In this document: in pieces, positions 8,328 through 17,900 of the stretch
Layout of the letters: the number at the start of each line of letters is the position of its first letter
Position numbering within the stretch: position 1 is the first letter of the stretch
Assembly (NCBI GenBank): GCA_030696085.1
Contig: JAUYNL010000079.1
Coordinates: forward strand, 1-32,550
Direction: 5' to 3'
Source of the DNA: Luteolibacter sp.
Lineage (GTDB): Bacteria; Verrucomicrobiota; Verrucomicrobiia; Verrucomicrobiales; Akkermansiaceae
Length of the DNA: 32,550 bases
Program-made: the position numbers and the translations under genes
Notes under the pieces: generated by a model
Seen by the model: only the letters and a program-made list of their open reading frames with translations
Databases searched by the model: none
What the model was told of the DNA's origin: nothing

Positions 8328-8762
8328 TCAGTCGTGGGCGCAGGTGCAGGCGTATTCGGCATGCTCGCAAGTCGCGCACTTGGCGAGATTCAGGGTGAAC
8401 TTCGCGGTATTTGCCTTCCCGCCTTCCTTGGCACGGATCTGGAGCACGACCGGGAGTTCCTTGCCGTCCGGAATCACCTTGTCGGAAACGAGTTTGTCGC
8501 CGTCCTTGGTGAACGCCAGCTTGGTAGGGTCCGCGCGGTCGCCCGTGGTGACAGTGACGACTTGCGCCGCGGGAGCGACAACTTTCCCGGCGGCATCGAG
8601 GAAACGGATTTCAATCTTCTTGTCCTCAGTTATGACGAACTCGGCGTGAGGCTCGACGGAGTCGATGATGCGGCCGCCGTTAGGGGCTTTGATTTTTTCC
8701 GCCGCGTTGGCGAAGGTGAGGGTCACGAGCAATGCAGTGAGCGCGATCAGTTTGTGTTTCAT
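8328..8762 (-). CDS. Small exported protein with C-terminal Cys/His cluster, linked to RND metal efflux
   Basis: A 144-residue protein with a clear signal peptide (MKHKLIALTALLVTLTFANA, cleavage likely after Ala20). The mature part has a motif APNGGRIIDSVEPHAEF (residues 26-42) followed by a beta-rich domain of alternating short strands. The last 16 residues carry Cys129, Cys132, His134, Cys139, Cys141 and His143, spaced C-x2-C-x-H and C-x-C-x-H, which looks like a metal-binding site. The frame is open 16 codons further upstream, but starting at 8762 gives a proper signal peptide. It begins 31 bases after the RND pump stop, so it is probably the last gene of the efflux operon. I do not recognise a named family. 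A periplasmic metal carrier or sensor is an inference from the signal peptide, the Cys/His tail and the neighbours. Confidence 0.8.
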   Translation of the reverse strand: MKHKLIALTALLVTLTFANAAEKIKAPNGGRIIDSVEPHAEFVITEDKKIEIRFLDAAGKVVAPAAQVVTVTTGDRADPTKLAFTKDGDKLVSDKVIPDGKELPVVLQIRAKEGGKANTAKFTLNLAKCATCEHAEYACTCAHD

Positions 8763-8793
8763 GTTTTGGTTTGTTTTGGGGAGGATGGATGAC

Positions 8794-11700
8794 TCAGTCA
8801 CTGGCGACACATCGCGCGGACAGAGACTTGGCGGCTGACTTGCGCCCGAACGTGTAGAAAACAGTCGGGGTTACCGCCAATCCCAGCAATGTGCTGGTGA
8901 AAAGCCCCCCGATGATGACCACCGCTACCGGGTGCAGGATTTCCTTGCCCGGTTGGTCCGCCGCCAGAACCAGCGGAATCACCCCGACACCGGCGGAGAG
9001 CGCCGTCATCATCACTGGCAGGAGCCGCTCTTTGGTGCCACGAATCACCATGGCCGCGGAAAACGACTCGCCCTCGTAATGCATCAGATTCAGATAGTGT
9101 GAAATCAACATGATGCTGTTTCGGGCGGCGACGCCCGCAACGGCGATGAATCCGATCAAGGTGGCGATGCTGATGTTGTTGAGCATGAAATAGGTCAACA
9201 ACAGGCCGCCGATCATCGCGAGCGGGATGTCGCAGAGAACCTGAAACGCCAGAAATCCCGAGCGGAAATACTTGTAGAGCAAAAACGCCATAAGGATCAC
9301 CACGATGGAGCTGAGGATCATGATCCGTCTGGTGGCCTCCTGTTGTGATAGAAACTCCCCTTCATAGCTGATCGCATATCCACTTGGAAACACGACCTGC
9401 TCCTTGATTTTCTGCTGGAGAATCCCGACGCTCCCCGTGACATCCCGGGCCGTCGGCTTGATCGCGACCGAGAAGCTTCTCTGGCCACCCTCGCGGTTGA
9501 TGACATTCGGCCCCCTGGCCTCCCTCACCTCTGCGACAAGGGACACCGGGACCCTCCGGTTCCCGTCACTTGTTTCGATGAGGATGTTTTCAATCTTTTG
9601 GGGTGAGTCTCTAACTTCCTGAGGCAGTCTCATCACCAGATTGATGATTCTTTGTCCATCCATCAGTGAGCCGCATGGTTTCCCCCCGATCAAATCCGAG
9701 AGTTGCTCGTTGATGCTTCCAGGGGAGACGCCGTAGGCCTGGGCGCGGCTGCGGATCGGCTCGATCCGCATCTGGGGAATCGACCCCTGATAGTCAAGGG
9801 TGGCATTCTCAAACCCCTTGATGGTCTTCGCCACCGTTTGGACTTCTTTTCCAAGGCGGGCGATTTCCTCAAGACCGGGGCCGGAAATCTTGATGGCCAC
9901 CGGGGCGGATATGCCGCTCAGCATGTGGGCGACCCGGTCTGCCAAGGGCCCGCTGACCACGCTGACAACTCCGGGGACCTGCTCGATTTTCCTGCGGATG
10001 TCTTCCAGAACTTCCGCCCGCTTTCTGGCAGGTTTTCCCGGTTCGTTTTTGTGGAAATCCAGATTCAGTTCGGCGGCCGAAACCGGAGAGATGTGATCGC
10101 TTCGTTCCGCCCTGCCCCAACGAAGACCCACCTGCCTCACCTCGGGAACGGAGAACAAGGCCCGCTCAAGACCCACACACAACGCCGCCATTTCCTCGAT
10201 CGACGTCCCGGGGGCCGAATTGGCGCAAACCACCGCGGTGTCCTCCTTGAATGCGGGCAGGAAGTCCTTGCCCATCTTCGGATAGAGCAAAAAGGAAAAC
10301 ACGATGAGTGCGAACACCCCGCCCAGCAACAGATAGGGATGACGCAGCGTGACCTTGAGCACGATTTTCTCCAAGATCCATTTCAGCGCGCGCACCAACC
10401 ACATGTCCTTGTGAATCTTTTGGGTCTTGATGCGCAGGACATAGTAACAAAGAACCGGAATGATCACCAGGGAAACCACGAATGACGCCGCCATCGATAG
10501 AATGGTCGCCAGCGCGATCGGCATGAAAAGCTTTCCTTCCAGACCGGAAAGCCCAAGCAGCGGAAGAAACACCAACACAATGAGAATGGTTGCGTAAAAA
10601 ATGGAATTCCGGACTTCACCCGATGCCCGCGCGATGACCTCCAGCTTCGGTTTCGGATCCGCCGCCGCCGCATTCTCCCGCAACCGGCGATACACGTTTT
10701 CCACATCGACGATCGCATCATCCACCACCATGCCGATGGCCACCGCGAAGCCGCCCATTGTCATGCTGTTGACGCTGATCCCGAACAAACGGAATACCAG
10801 CAGGGTGATGGCAAAGGAAAGCGGCATCGCCATCAAGGTGACGAACGTGGTGCGGAAGTTGAACAGGAACAGGAATATCACCAGTGTGACCATCACGGCG
10901 CTGTCGCGAATGGCCTCCTTGAGGTTGTCTATGGCATTGTCGATGAAATCCTTCTGCTGGAACAAAGGTGACATTTCGATGCCCGACGGCAGCGTCGTTC
11001 TCAACTCGGCCAGCGCATCATACATCTGGTTGGTGATTTTCAGGGTGTCCGCGCCTGGGGATTTCGTGACCGAAATAATCACTCCGGGAGTCGCCTGCAC
11101 CCTTGCGTTGCCGCGCATCGGTTCGATTCCCCATGCCACCTTCGCCACATCCTTGATGAGAATCGGGCGATCCTTCACCATCTTGACCACGGTGTTCTCG
11201 ATGTCTTTGGGATCAGTGGTCATCGCCAGATTGCGGATGATGACCTCCTTGGCACCCTGGCTGATGAAACCGCTCGTCGAGGTGTTGGCGGAGTTGTGAA
11301 TCGCCTCGGTTAGTTCCCTGATGGAAATTCCGTTGGCCTGCATCCGGTGTTGATCCGGCATCACCTCCATTTGTGCCACGCCGCCGCCCATGTTGAGAAT
11401 CTCCGCGATCCCGGGGATTTTCTGCAAACGCTGCCGGATCGTCCAGTCCGCAAGGGACCGGACTTCCTGCGGGCTGATCCCGGCACTGGTGCTTCTCACA
11501 CCAATGAGGAAAATCTCCCCCATCAATGAGGAGGAGGGAGGAATAATCGGAGTGACGCCTTCCGGCATTTGATCGGTTAGAGAGAGCAGCCTTTCCTGGA
11601 CTGCCACGCGTGCCTTCTGAAGGTCCGTCCCCCAATCGAACTCGATCGCCACATGGGACAGCCCCACATCCGAGGCGGAGCGGATCCGCGTCTGCCCCAC

Positions 11701-11928
11701 AACCCCCATCAAGGCTTTCTCGATGGGATGCGTGACCCGCACCTCCACTTCCTCGGGTGCCAATCCGGGAACTTCCGTGATGACATTCAGGCGTGGCTTT
11801 GTGAGATCCGGCAAGACCTCGACAGGCAGTTTCACGGCCGATTGATAGCCGAAAAACAGGAGCAGGATCGAGGCTCCGATGACCAACACCCGGTTTGTTA
11901 GAGACCAATGAATCAATCGGTTAAGCAT
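8794..11928 (-). CDS. Heavy-metal efflux RND transporter (CusA/CzcA family)
   Basis: A 1044-residue inner-membrane RND pump of the heavy-metal-efflux (HME) type, which drives metal ions out through a tripartite channel using the proton gradient. It starts with the short cytoplasmic MLNRLIHWSL and the first membrane helix. It then has the porter domain signature DLTKPRLNVITEVPGLAPEE (41-60) and a membrane bundle whose fourth helix carries AIGMVVDDAIVDVEN (397-411). The second half repeats the layout and ends near VAGVAARNSIMLISHY. The helix-4 motif has Asp403-Asp404, unlike the DGA of CzcA-type zinc/cobalt pumps and unlike the DAA of E. coli CusA, so the metal is not assigned. The ATG at 11928 overlaps the stop of the membrane-fusion gene by eight bases, which favours it over an upstream start. 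Length matches CusA (about 1047). Confidence 0.94.
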   Translation of the reverse strand: MLNRLIHWSLTNRVLVIGASILLLFFGYQSAVKLPVEVLPDLTKPRLNVITEVPGLAPEEVEVRVTHPIEKALMGVVGQTRIRSASDVGLSHVAIEFDWGTDLQKARVAVQERLLSLTDQMPEGVTPIIPPSSSLMGEIFLIGVRSTSAGISPQEVRSLADWTIRQRLQKIPGIAEILNMGGGVAQMEVMPDQHRMQANGISIRELTEAIHNSANTSTSGFISQGAKEVIIRNLAMTTDPKDIENTVVKMVKDRPILIKDVAKVAWGIEPMRGNARVQATPGVIISVTKSPGADTLKITNQMYDALAELRTTLPSGIEMSPLFQQKDFIDNAIDNLKEAIRDSAVMVTLVIFLFLFNFRTTFVTLMAMPLSFAITLLVFRLFGISVNSMTMGGFAVAIGMVVDDAIVDVENVYRRLRENAAAADPKPKLEVIARASGEVRNSIFYATILIVLVFLPLLGLSGLEGKLFMPIALATILSMAASFVVSLVIIPVLCYYVLRIKTQKIHKDMWLVRALKWILEKIVLKVTLRHPYLLLGGVFALIVFSFLLYPKMGKDFLPAFKEDTAVVCANSAPGTSIEEMAALCVGLERALFSVPEVRQVGLRWGRAERSDHISPVSAAELNLDFHKNEPGKPARKRAEVLEDIRRKIEQVPGVVSVVSGPLADRVAHMLSGISAPVAIKISGPGLEEIARLGKEVQTVAKTIKGFENATLDYQGSIPQMRIEPIRSRAQAYGVSPGSINEQLSDLIGGKPCGSLMDGQRIINLVMRLPQEVRDSPQKIENILIETSDGNRRVPVSLVAEVREARGPNVINREGGQRSFSVAIKPTARDVTGSVGILQQKIKEQVVFPSGYAISYEGEFLSQQEATRRIMILSSIVVILMAFLLYKYFRSGFLAFQVLCDIPLAMIGGLLLTYFMLNNISIATLIGFIAVAGVAARNSIMLISHYLNLMHYEGESFSAAMVIRGTKERLLPVMMTALSAGVGVIPLVLAADQPGKEILHPVAVVIIGGLFTSTLLGLAVTPTVFYTFGRKSAAKSLSARCVASD

Positions 11929-13069
11929 GTTCTTCTTGCTCCGCTGGGTTTGGATTGGAGGAACGATTCCGTTTCCCGACGACGATTGAAACCACAAGCA
12001 GGATTGCCAATAGCCCGCTGATGCCTTTCCAGAGAGAGTCGTTTGAGAGCAGGTTGCCGCCAGGTTTTACTTCCGTAATGCCGGTTGCCGCCTCTTCGGC
12101 ATGTTCTGCATGTGCATCCGGGCTTTCCGGCTTGGCGTCGTGCTCGCACCCGGAAGCGCAGGTGGAAACCAGCTTGTTGCTTCCTTCTCCCGCAAAGATC
12201 AACGAATACGCACCGCGTGTCACCACTTCGTCTCCGGGGAACAGTCCTTTTATGATTTCAACGAAACGATCATTGGATTGGCCGATCTGGACTGGAGACT
12301 TGATGTAGGTAAAAGGAGACTCGAAGTGCTTGATGTAAACAAAGCAATTGCCGGCATCGCCTTGGACAGCGGCACGGGGGATGCTCATGACATTCTTGCG
12401 ACTGCTGAGGATGATGGAAAACTCCGCCCGCATGCCGGGACGCATCCGCAAACCGGGATTGCTCACGCGGAAGACCGCGTCAATCGTCCCGCTCACGCGG
12501 TCCGCAGAGGTTCCGAAACGCAGCATTTCACCTTCGATGATTTGTTTTCCGAGGGCGGAAACCACGATATGGGCTTTTGATCCCGTGGTGAGCTGTGCGG
12601 CGTAGTGCTCCGGCACGCGGGCGATGGCAAGCACCTCGCTGAGATCGGAGATATCCAACAACTCCTTGTCAGGCTCCACCGGCTCGCCAAGGCGCACATG
12701 GGACTCGACAACGAGTCCGCCGAGCGGAGCCTTCAGGTCGATCACCGGCGGCGGATCACCGGGTTGGCGGCTTTCCACCCGGACGAGGGTTTGGCCGGCT
12801 TTGACGGTGTCTCCTTCATGCGCTTCAAGGCTGAGAACCCTTCCGTTGATGCGACTGCTCAAGACGCCGTGACGTTCGGGGATTTCCTCGATGCGCCCCA
12901 GCGCGAAGAAGGTTTCCTCAAAATCGGTTTCTTCGGTTTCGACGGTTTCGATTTGGAGGTTCTTAATGCTGGTTTCATCGAGCACGATGATGTTGGAAGG
13001 CTCGGCGGCATGGAGCCACGAGAGTCCCGCGATGATGGAGAGTGGGATTCGGAAAATGGTGATGTTCAT
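11921..13069 (-). CDS. Periplasmic adaptor (membrane-fusion protein) of the metal efflux system, with C-terminal membrane helix
   Basis: A 382-residue membrane-fusion protein of the CusB/CzcB family that would link the RND pump to the TolC channel. After a signal peptide (residues 1-21) come a beta-barrel/lipoyl pair (GRVLSLEAHEGDTVKAGQTL, 77-96, and DLKAPLGGLVVESHVRLGEP, 111-130), the barrel region around RMRPGMRAEFSI, and a membrane-proximal domain ending near GDEVVTRGAYSL (279-290). Two features are unusual: a Cys/His/Glu-rich stretch (304-326, with Cys304, Cys308, His310, His320, His323) and a final hydrophobic helix (about 346-365) followed by a basic tail. Most CusB/CzcB proteins end before such an anchor. 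The ATG at 13069 is chosen because upstream codons give no signal peptide. The start is 22 bases after the channel gene stop, and the end overlaps the pump start. Confidence 0.92.
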   Translation of the reverse strand: MNITIFRIPLSIIAGLSWLHAAEPSNIIVLDETSIKNLQIETVETEETDFEETFFALGRIEEIPERHGVLSSRINGRVLSLEAHEGDTVKAGQTLVRVESRQPGDPPPVIDLKAPLGGLVVESHVRLGEPVEPDKELLDISDLSEVLAIARVPEHYAAQLTTGSKAHIVVSALGKQIIEGEMLRFGTSADRVSGTIDAVFRVSNPGLRMRPGMRAEFSIILSSRKNVMSIPRAAVQGDAGNCFVYIKHFESPFTYIKSPVQIGQSNDRFVEIIKGLFPGDEVVTRGAYSLIFAGEGSNKLVSTCASGCEHDAKPESPDAHAEHAEEAATGITEVKPGGNLLSNDSLWKGISGLLAILLVVSIVVGKRNRSSNPNPAEQEEHA

Positions 13070-13091
13070 AAATGGTTGGCAGGCATGTGGT

Positions 13092-14318
13092 TCATGGTTT
13101 GGCAAGTGCGGTTTCGTGGCGGACCCGGGCGAGATGGAATTCGCGCAAGGCATCGAGGCGCGCGGCGGCGAGTTGCAGGCGTTTCTCGCGGGAGCGGAGC
13201 ACGGACTGGATTTCGCCTTGGCCGTTGCGATAGGTCGTTTCCGCCAGAGTGGATTGTTCTTCGGCGAGTGGCAGGAGAGTGTCGTTGATTTCAGCGATCA
13301 CGTTCGCCCATTCGGCCATTTCGGCACGGGCGGCTTCGGCTTCGAGACAGATATTGCGACTGAGCGCGACGGCCTCCAGTTCCTTGCGATTCCGCTTCGC
13401 TTCCGCCTCCTGGATGGCACCTTCATTCTTGTTCCAGAACGGCAGCGCCACTTTGAAACGCAGGCCGATGATGGCCTCGTTTTCATAACCTTCCGGCGCA
13501 TCTTCGGTGCGTTCCGCGGCGGCGAACAGACCGCCCTCGACGTCGTCGTAGCGCCGGGCTTGTTCGAGCGCCACGCCCTGCGCCGCGGCCTGCGCGTCAA
13601 GTTTCGCGACCTGGAAATCCGGGCGATTCGACGGATCTGCGGCAGATTCCGGCAGCGAAGCTTCGGGCAGGATTCCACCCACACTGAGAGCCTCGCCGGG
13701 GCGCATTCCGAGCAGGGGCCTGAGTTCGCCGATGAGCGAGGTTTCGCCGGCACCCAGCAGGCGCATTTCCATGGCGAGGCTGGCGGATTCCAGTTTCGCC
13801 TGCCCGGCATCGAGCGGCGAGCCCTCGCCTTTCTGCGCGATTTCCGCCAGAAAGCCGGCGAATTCCTTCGAGATGGCGGACTGCTGTTGGAGAAGCTCGC
13901 GGCGTTGCCGGTTTGCCAGGATTTTCACCATGGCCTCGCGGGCCTTGCTGATGAGCTGGCGCTCGACCTCGCGGACTTCGGCTTCGGATGACTTGAGTTC
14001 GGTTAGCGACACGTCTTTTTCCAGACGCAACCGGTCGGTGATTGGAAATCGCTGGGAAAAACCGACTTCGAATTTGCCCTCGCGGAAGCTCGGATCGTGT
14101 TCGATGCTGGTTTCAAATTCGGGATTTGCATGGCGGCCGGCCTGATTGATGCGGCCGAGGGCTTCCTGGATGCGCATACGCGCCGCAGCCAGATCGGGAT
14201 TTTGGGCGCGGATGCGGTCGCCGATGCTGCCAAGCGTGACGACCACGGAGGGTTCCGCAATCAGTGGATGAGCCGTGAAGGCAAAAGCTAACAAGACGAT
14301 CAAATTGGAATTGAACAT
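13092..14318 (-). CDS. TolC-family outer-membrane channel of the metal efflux system
   Basis: A 408-residue outer-membrane efflux protein (OEP family, CusC/CzcC-like), expected to form the trimeric exit duct of the RND system. It has a signal peptide (MFNSNLIVLLAFAFTAHPLIA) and no obvious lipobox cysteine. The mature protein shows the duplicated long-helix pattern of the family: an N-terminal half with ARMRIQEALGRINQAGRHANPE, a strand-rich FEVGFSQRFPITDRLRLEKD, and a second repeat with IIGLRFKVALPFWNKNEGAI before the last coiled-coil helices rich in Ala, Glu and Arg. The frame is open upstream, but ATG at 14318 gives the signal peptide. It is the first large gene of the tripartite set and lies 22 bases before the adaptor. 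Confidence 0.92.
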   Translation of the reverse strand: MFNSNLIVLLAFAFTAHPLIAEPSVVVTLGSIGDRIRAQNPDLAAARMRIQEALGRINQAGRHANPEFETSIEHDPSFREGKFEVGFSQRFPITDRLRLEKDVSLTELKSSEAEVREVERQLISKAREAMVKILANRQRRELLQQQSAISKEFAGFLAEIAQKGEGSPLDAGQAKLESASLAMEMRLLGAGETSLIGELRPLLGMRPGEALSVGGILPEASLPESAADPSNRPDFQVAKLDAQAAAQGVALEQARRYDDVEGGLFAAAERTEDAPEGYENEAIIGLRFKVALPFWNKNEGAIQEAEAKRNRKELEAVALSRNICLEAEAARAEMAEWANVIAEINDTLLPLAEEQSTLAETTYRNGQGEIQSVLRSREKRLQLAAARLDALREFHLARVRHETALAKP

Positions 14319-14465
14319 GGTGAATTTTGAATGATGGCGATCCCCAAGGCGGAGATTTGGCACGGAATCAGTGAATCGGGCGGCTGCCCTCTCAGGCGCG
14401 GAAACGCCACGAAATAAGGCAATGCGCCGCGCCAAGCGGGCACGACGAAGCGTCAAATCAGACGC

Positions 14466-14810
14466 TCAGATCAAGGGCGGCTTGTCCTCGCTGAGGAAGG
14501 GGCCGTCGGGCGCTTTTTCCCGGTCATGCCGCAGGAGCGAAAGGCTCAGGCTGGGCGCACTCAGGCGGATGGAAAGATCGCGGGCATCCATCAAGGGCAT
14601 GCCGTGGCAGTAACAACCGTGCTGATGGTGATCGAGCGGGCACTTTTGGTCGTGCGAGGGATCGCAGGGTTTCCCCGGCTCGTGATGATGCTCCGAATGG
14701 CCGTTTTCGTGCACGGCGGACTGCATTTCACAGGGATCCGCCGCCAGGGCGCGCCCCTGCAAGCCGGCGAACACGCCCAGCAGCAGCAACCATGCGAGAA
14801 GATATCTCAT
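14466..14810 (-). CDS. Small exported Cys/His-rich protein, likely metal-binding
   Basis: A 114-residue protein with a signal peptide (MRYLLAWLLLLGVFAGLQ, cleavage near ALA23-Ala24). The region after it, residues 27-70, is crowded with possible metal ligands: Cys27, 49, 57, 66 and 68 and His34, 38, 41-43, 53, 61, 62, 64 and 69. The C-terminal third loses these residues and becomes serine/leucine-rich (SIRLSAPSLSLSLL). No known family is recognised. It lies 147 bases before the TolC-type gene on the same strand and is probably the first gene of the efflux operon; a periplasmic metal-buffering or sensing role is inferred from composition and position. The frame is open 57 codons further upstream, but only the ATG at 14810 gives an export signal. 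Confidence 0.75.
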   Translation of the reverse strand: MRYLLAWLLLLGVFAGLQGRALAADPCEMQSAVHENGHSEHHHEPGKPCDPSHDQKCPLDHHQHGCYCHGMPLMDARDLSIRLSAPSLSLSLLRHDREKAPDGPFLSEDKPPLI

Positions 14811-14977
14811 CAACGTGCGGACACTCGCCGCGAAACTCCGGAAAAACAAGAAATTTTCCCAAACGCCCGGTTTCCCAGGGAAAATCCCCCTCCGTCTTGA
14901 TGCGGAGGCGTGCTGGTGCCTGCGCGGATGAAAGTCGTTCGCTTCCGCGAATACCGGGGTGTCTGGATGCCACACGC

Positions 14978-17900
14978 TCACGCCGGCTTGCTCTTCTCAT
15001 GCAGCGCGAGAATCCGGATGAGGCTTTCTTCAAGGGATTTCCGGAAATCGGGATCGCCCGCATAGAGTTTGTAGAGCTCCAGATCCTTCTTGCGCTCCTT
15101 GTTCACTGCGGAGCCGATCAGGCTGCGCAGGGCAAGGTCCCGGTTCTGTTCGTCCGGATTGCCTTCCACCTGCTCCGTATAGGCAGCGCTGTGCTGGACG
15201 TGTTCCAGCAGCTTGACGAGCTTGATGCGCTGCTCTTCCGGCGTCGCGGGCCATGCGGAAAACCAGCGCTCGTTGAAGTGCCGGATGATTTCATCGAGTG
15301 GTGATTCATCCTCACCGGGTTCGTGAACTCCATGGACATGTTCGTTGTCGGGTTCCAGTTCCGTGGCGGCGGCATCCAAGGCGATCTGTTCATTCAAGCG
15401 CACTCGTTGCAGCGCATATGTCGAGAGGTCAACGCTTTCCAGCAGCGCGTCCAGTTGGTCTTTGTCCTTGTCCTTCACCTTGAGTTTCGGGATCAGGAAT
15501 TTGAGAAACCAATGAAGCTTCTCCCATGCGGAAACCGGAAACGGCATGATGCACGCGAGCTGGCCGTAAAGTTTCACGAACTGCTTGGCCTTGATCTTGA
15601 AGTCGATCTTGTCGTTCTCGTCTTCGATCAGGTCAAACCGGCTGACCGTCTCGTCAATGATCGGATGGAGCTGCTCGGCATCCACGCCGTTGAAGAACAG
15701 TTCGTTGAATGTTTCGATATCCTCGTCTTCGTATATCGCCACATCGTCGAGGGCATCCTTGATGTCGTGGAGGATGTTGATGTCCGTTGGCTCGGTGAGC
15801 GAGGTGGAGGTGTAGAAATCATCGAACGCGGACTTGATTTCCGCGGCGCTGTTGTAGAAATCGAGGACGAAGGTGTCCTGTTTCTGCATCTTCTCGTTGC
15901 TGCGGTTCAGGCGGGAAAGTGTCTGCACCGCCAGCACTCCCTGAAGCCGCTTGTCCACATACATCGTGTGCAGAAGCGGCTCGTCGAAGCCGGTGAGAAA
16001 CTTGTTCGCCACGACTAAAATCCGATAGCCGGGCTCCTTGAATTTGTCCGGGATGTCCTTGCTCGGAAACCCGTTGATCGAATCCTCGGTGTAATCGATG
16101 CCATCCACTTTCTTGCTGCCGGAAAACGCGATGATCGCTTGAAACGGGGCGTTTACTTTCTTGAGTTCGTTCCGGATGGCGAAGAAGTAGCGGATGGCGC
16201 TCTCGATGTTGCGGGTGACCACCATGCCGCGTGCCTGGCCGCGAAGTTTCTTGGTGCCCACCACTTGGAGGTTGAAGTGGTCCACCATCATCGCCGCCTT
16301 GGCGTCGATGGTTTGCTGGTGGCTTTCCACATAAGAGCGAAGCTTCTTCTGCGCCTTGATGGTGTCGAACTCCGGGTTGTCCTCAATCGACTTCCGGACC
16401 TCGTAATAGCTCTTGTAGGTCGTGTAGTTCGCCAACACGTCGAGGATAAAGTTTTCCTCGATGGCCTGCTTCATCGAATACAGGTCGAAGGGATCGAAAC
16501 CACCCTCTGCATTGCGGACGCCGAACTTCTCCAGCGTCGCCTTCTTCGGCGTGGCGGTGAAGGCGAAGTAGCTGGCGTTCTTGCCCATCTTCCGGCGCTC
16601 CATCGCTTGCAGGATCTTTTCCTGATAGTCCTCGGGCTCCTCGTCTTCATCCGTGGCGCCAATGGTCATGTTCAGCTTGTCGGCCGCCTGGCCGCCTTGC
16701 GAGGAATGCGCTTCATCAATGATCACGGCGAATTTCCGGTCGCTCATGTCCGCGATGCCATCGACGATGAAGGGAAACTTCTGGATGGTGGTGGTGATGA
16801 GCTTCTTGCATTTCTCCAAGTGCGAGCGCAGATCGGCGGCGCTGTCGGCGTGGGCGAGCAGGTTCTTGAATTCGCTGAACTGCCGGATGCTCCGGTCGAG
16901 CTGGCGGTCCAGCACGCGACGATCCGTCACCACGATCACCGAGTCGAACAGATTGTTCTCGCCGCCGGCGTCGTAGAGTTCGATGAGCTGATAGGCCAGC
17001 CATGCGATGGAATTGGATTTCCCGGAACCGGCGGAATGCTGGATGAGATAGCGCAGGCCGATGCCTTTCTTCTTCAGATCCGCCAGAATCTTCCGCACCA
17101 CATCAAGCTGGTGATAGCGCGGAAAATAGAGCGTCTGCCGGACCTGCTTGGTTTTCTTGTCCTTCTCCTCGGTGACCTTGGCAAAGTGCTCGATGATGTT
17201 GCTCAGGCTGTGGCGGGTGAGGATGTCCTGCCAGAGATAAGCGGTCTTGTGGCCGTCGGGATTCACCGGGTTGCCCTTGCCCTGCCCGTTTAGCAGGCCC
17301 TTGTTGAAGGGCAGGAAATACGTGCCCTTGCCGTCGAGCTTGGTCGTCATCCAAACCTCGTCCGGATCGACGGCGAAATGCACGAGGCAGCGCCGGAATT
17401 GGAACAGCGTTTCCTTGGGATCACGATCCTCGCGATATTGTTTCTTGGCGTGGTTCACGTTCTGGCCGGTCCACGGATTCTTGAGTTCCAGCGTGGCGAG
17501 TGGCAGGCCGTTGAGGAACACCACCATATCCACCGACTTGTGATCCGTCTTGGAGAAATACACCTGCCGCGTGACCGAGAAGACGTTGGACTCGAACTTG
17601 GCGGTGACGTCCGGGTTGAGATCGTTGTAGGGCAACCGATAGAACAGCGTGAGGTGGGCATTGTCCACATCCAGCCCTTTCTTCAACACCGCGAGGATGC
17701 CGTCCTTCTTCAGCTTGCGATGCAGCCGTTCGAGCACCTGACGCTTCCAGTCCGCTTTGTAGTGGAGCTTGGCGAGTTCCGGAGCTTGGGTGGATTCGAG
17801 AAATTGCCAGAACCGCGTCTCGTCGATGGCGAACTCGGTGTTGAAATCCGTGGACTTGCCGCGCAGGTAGCCCGCGCCTTTGCTGGTTTGATAAGGCGTG

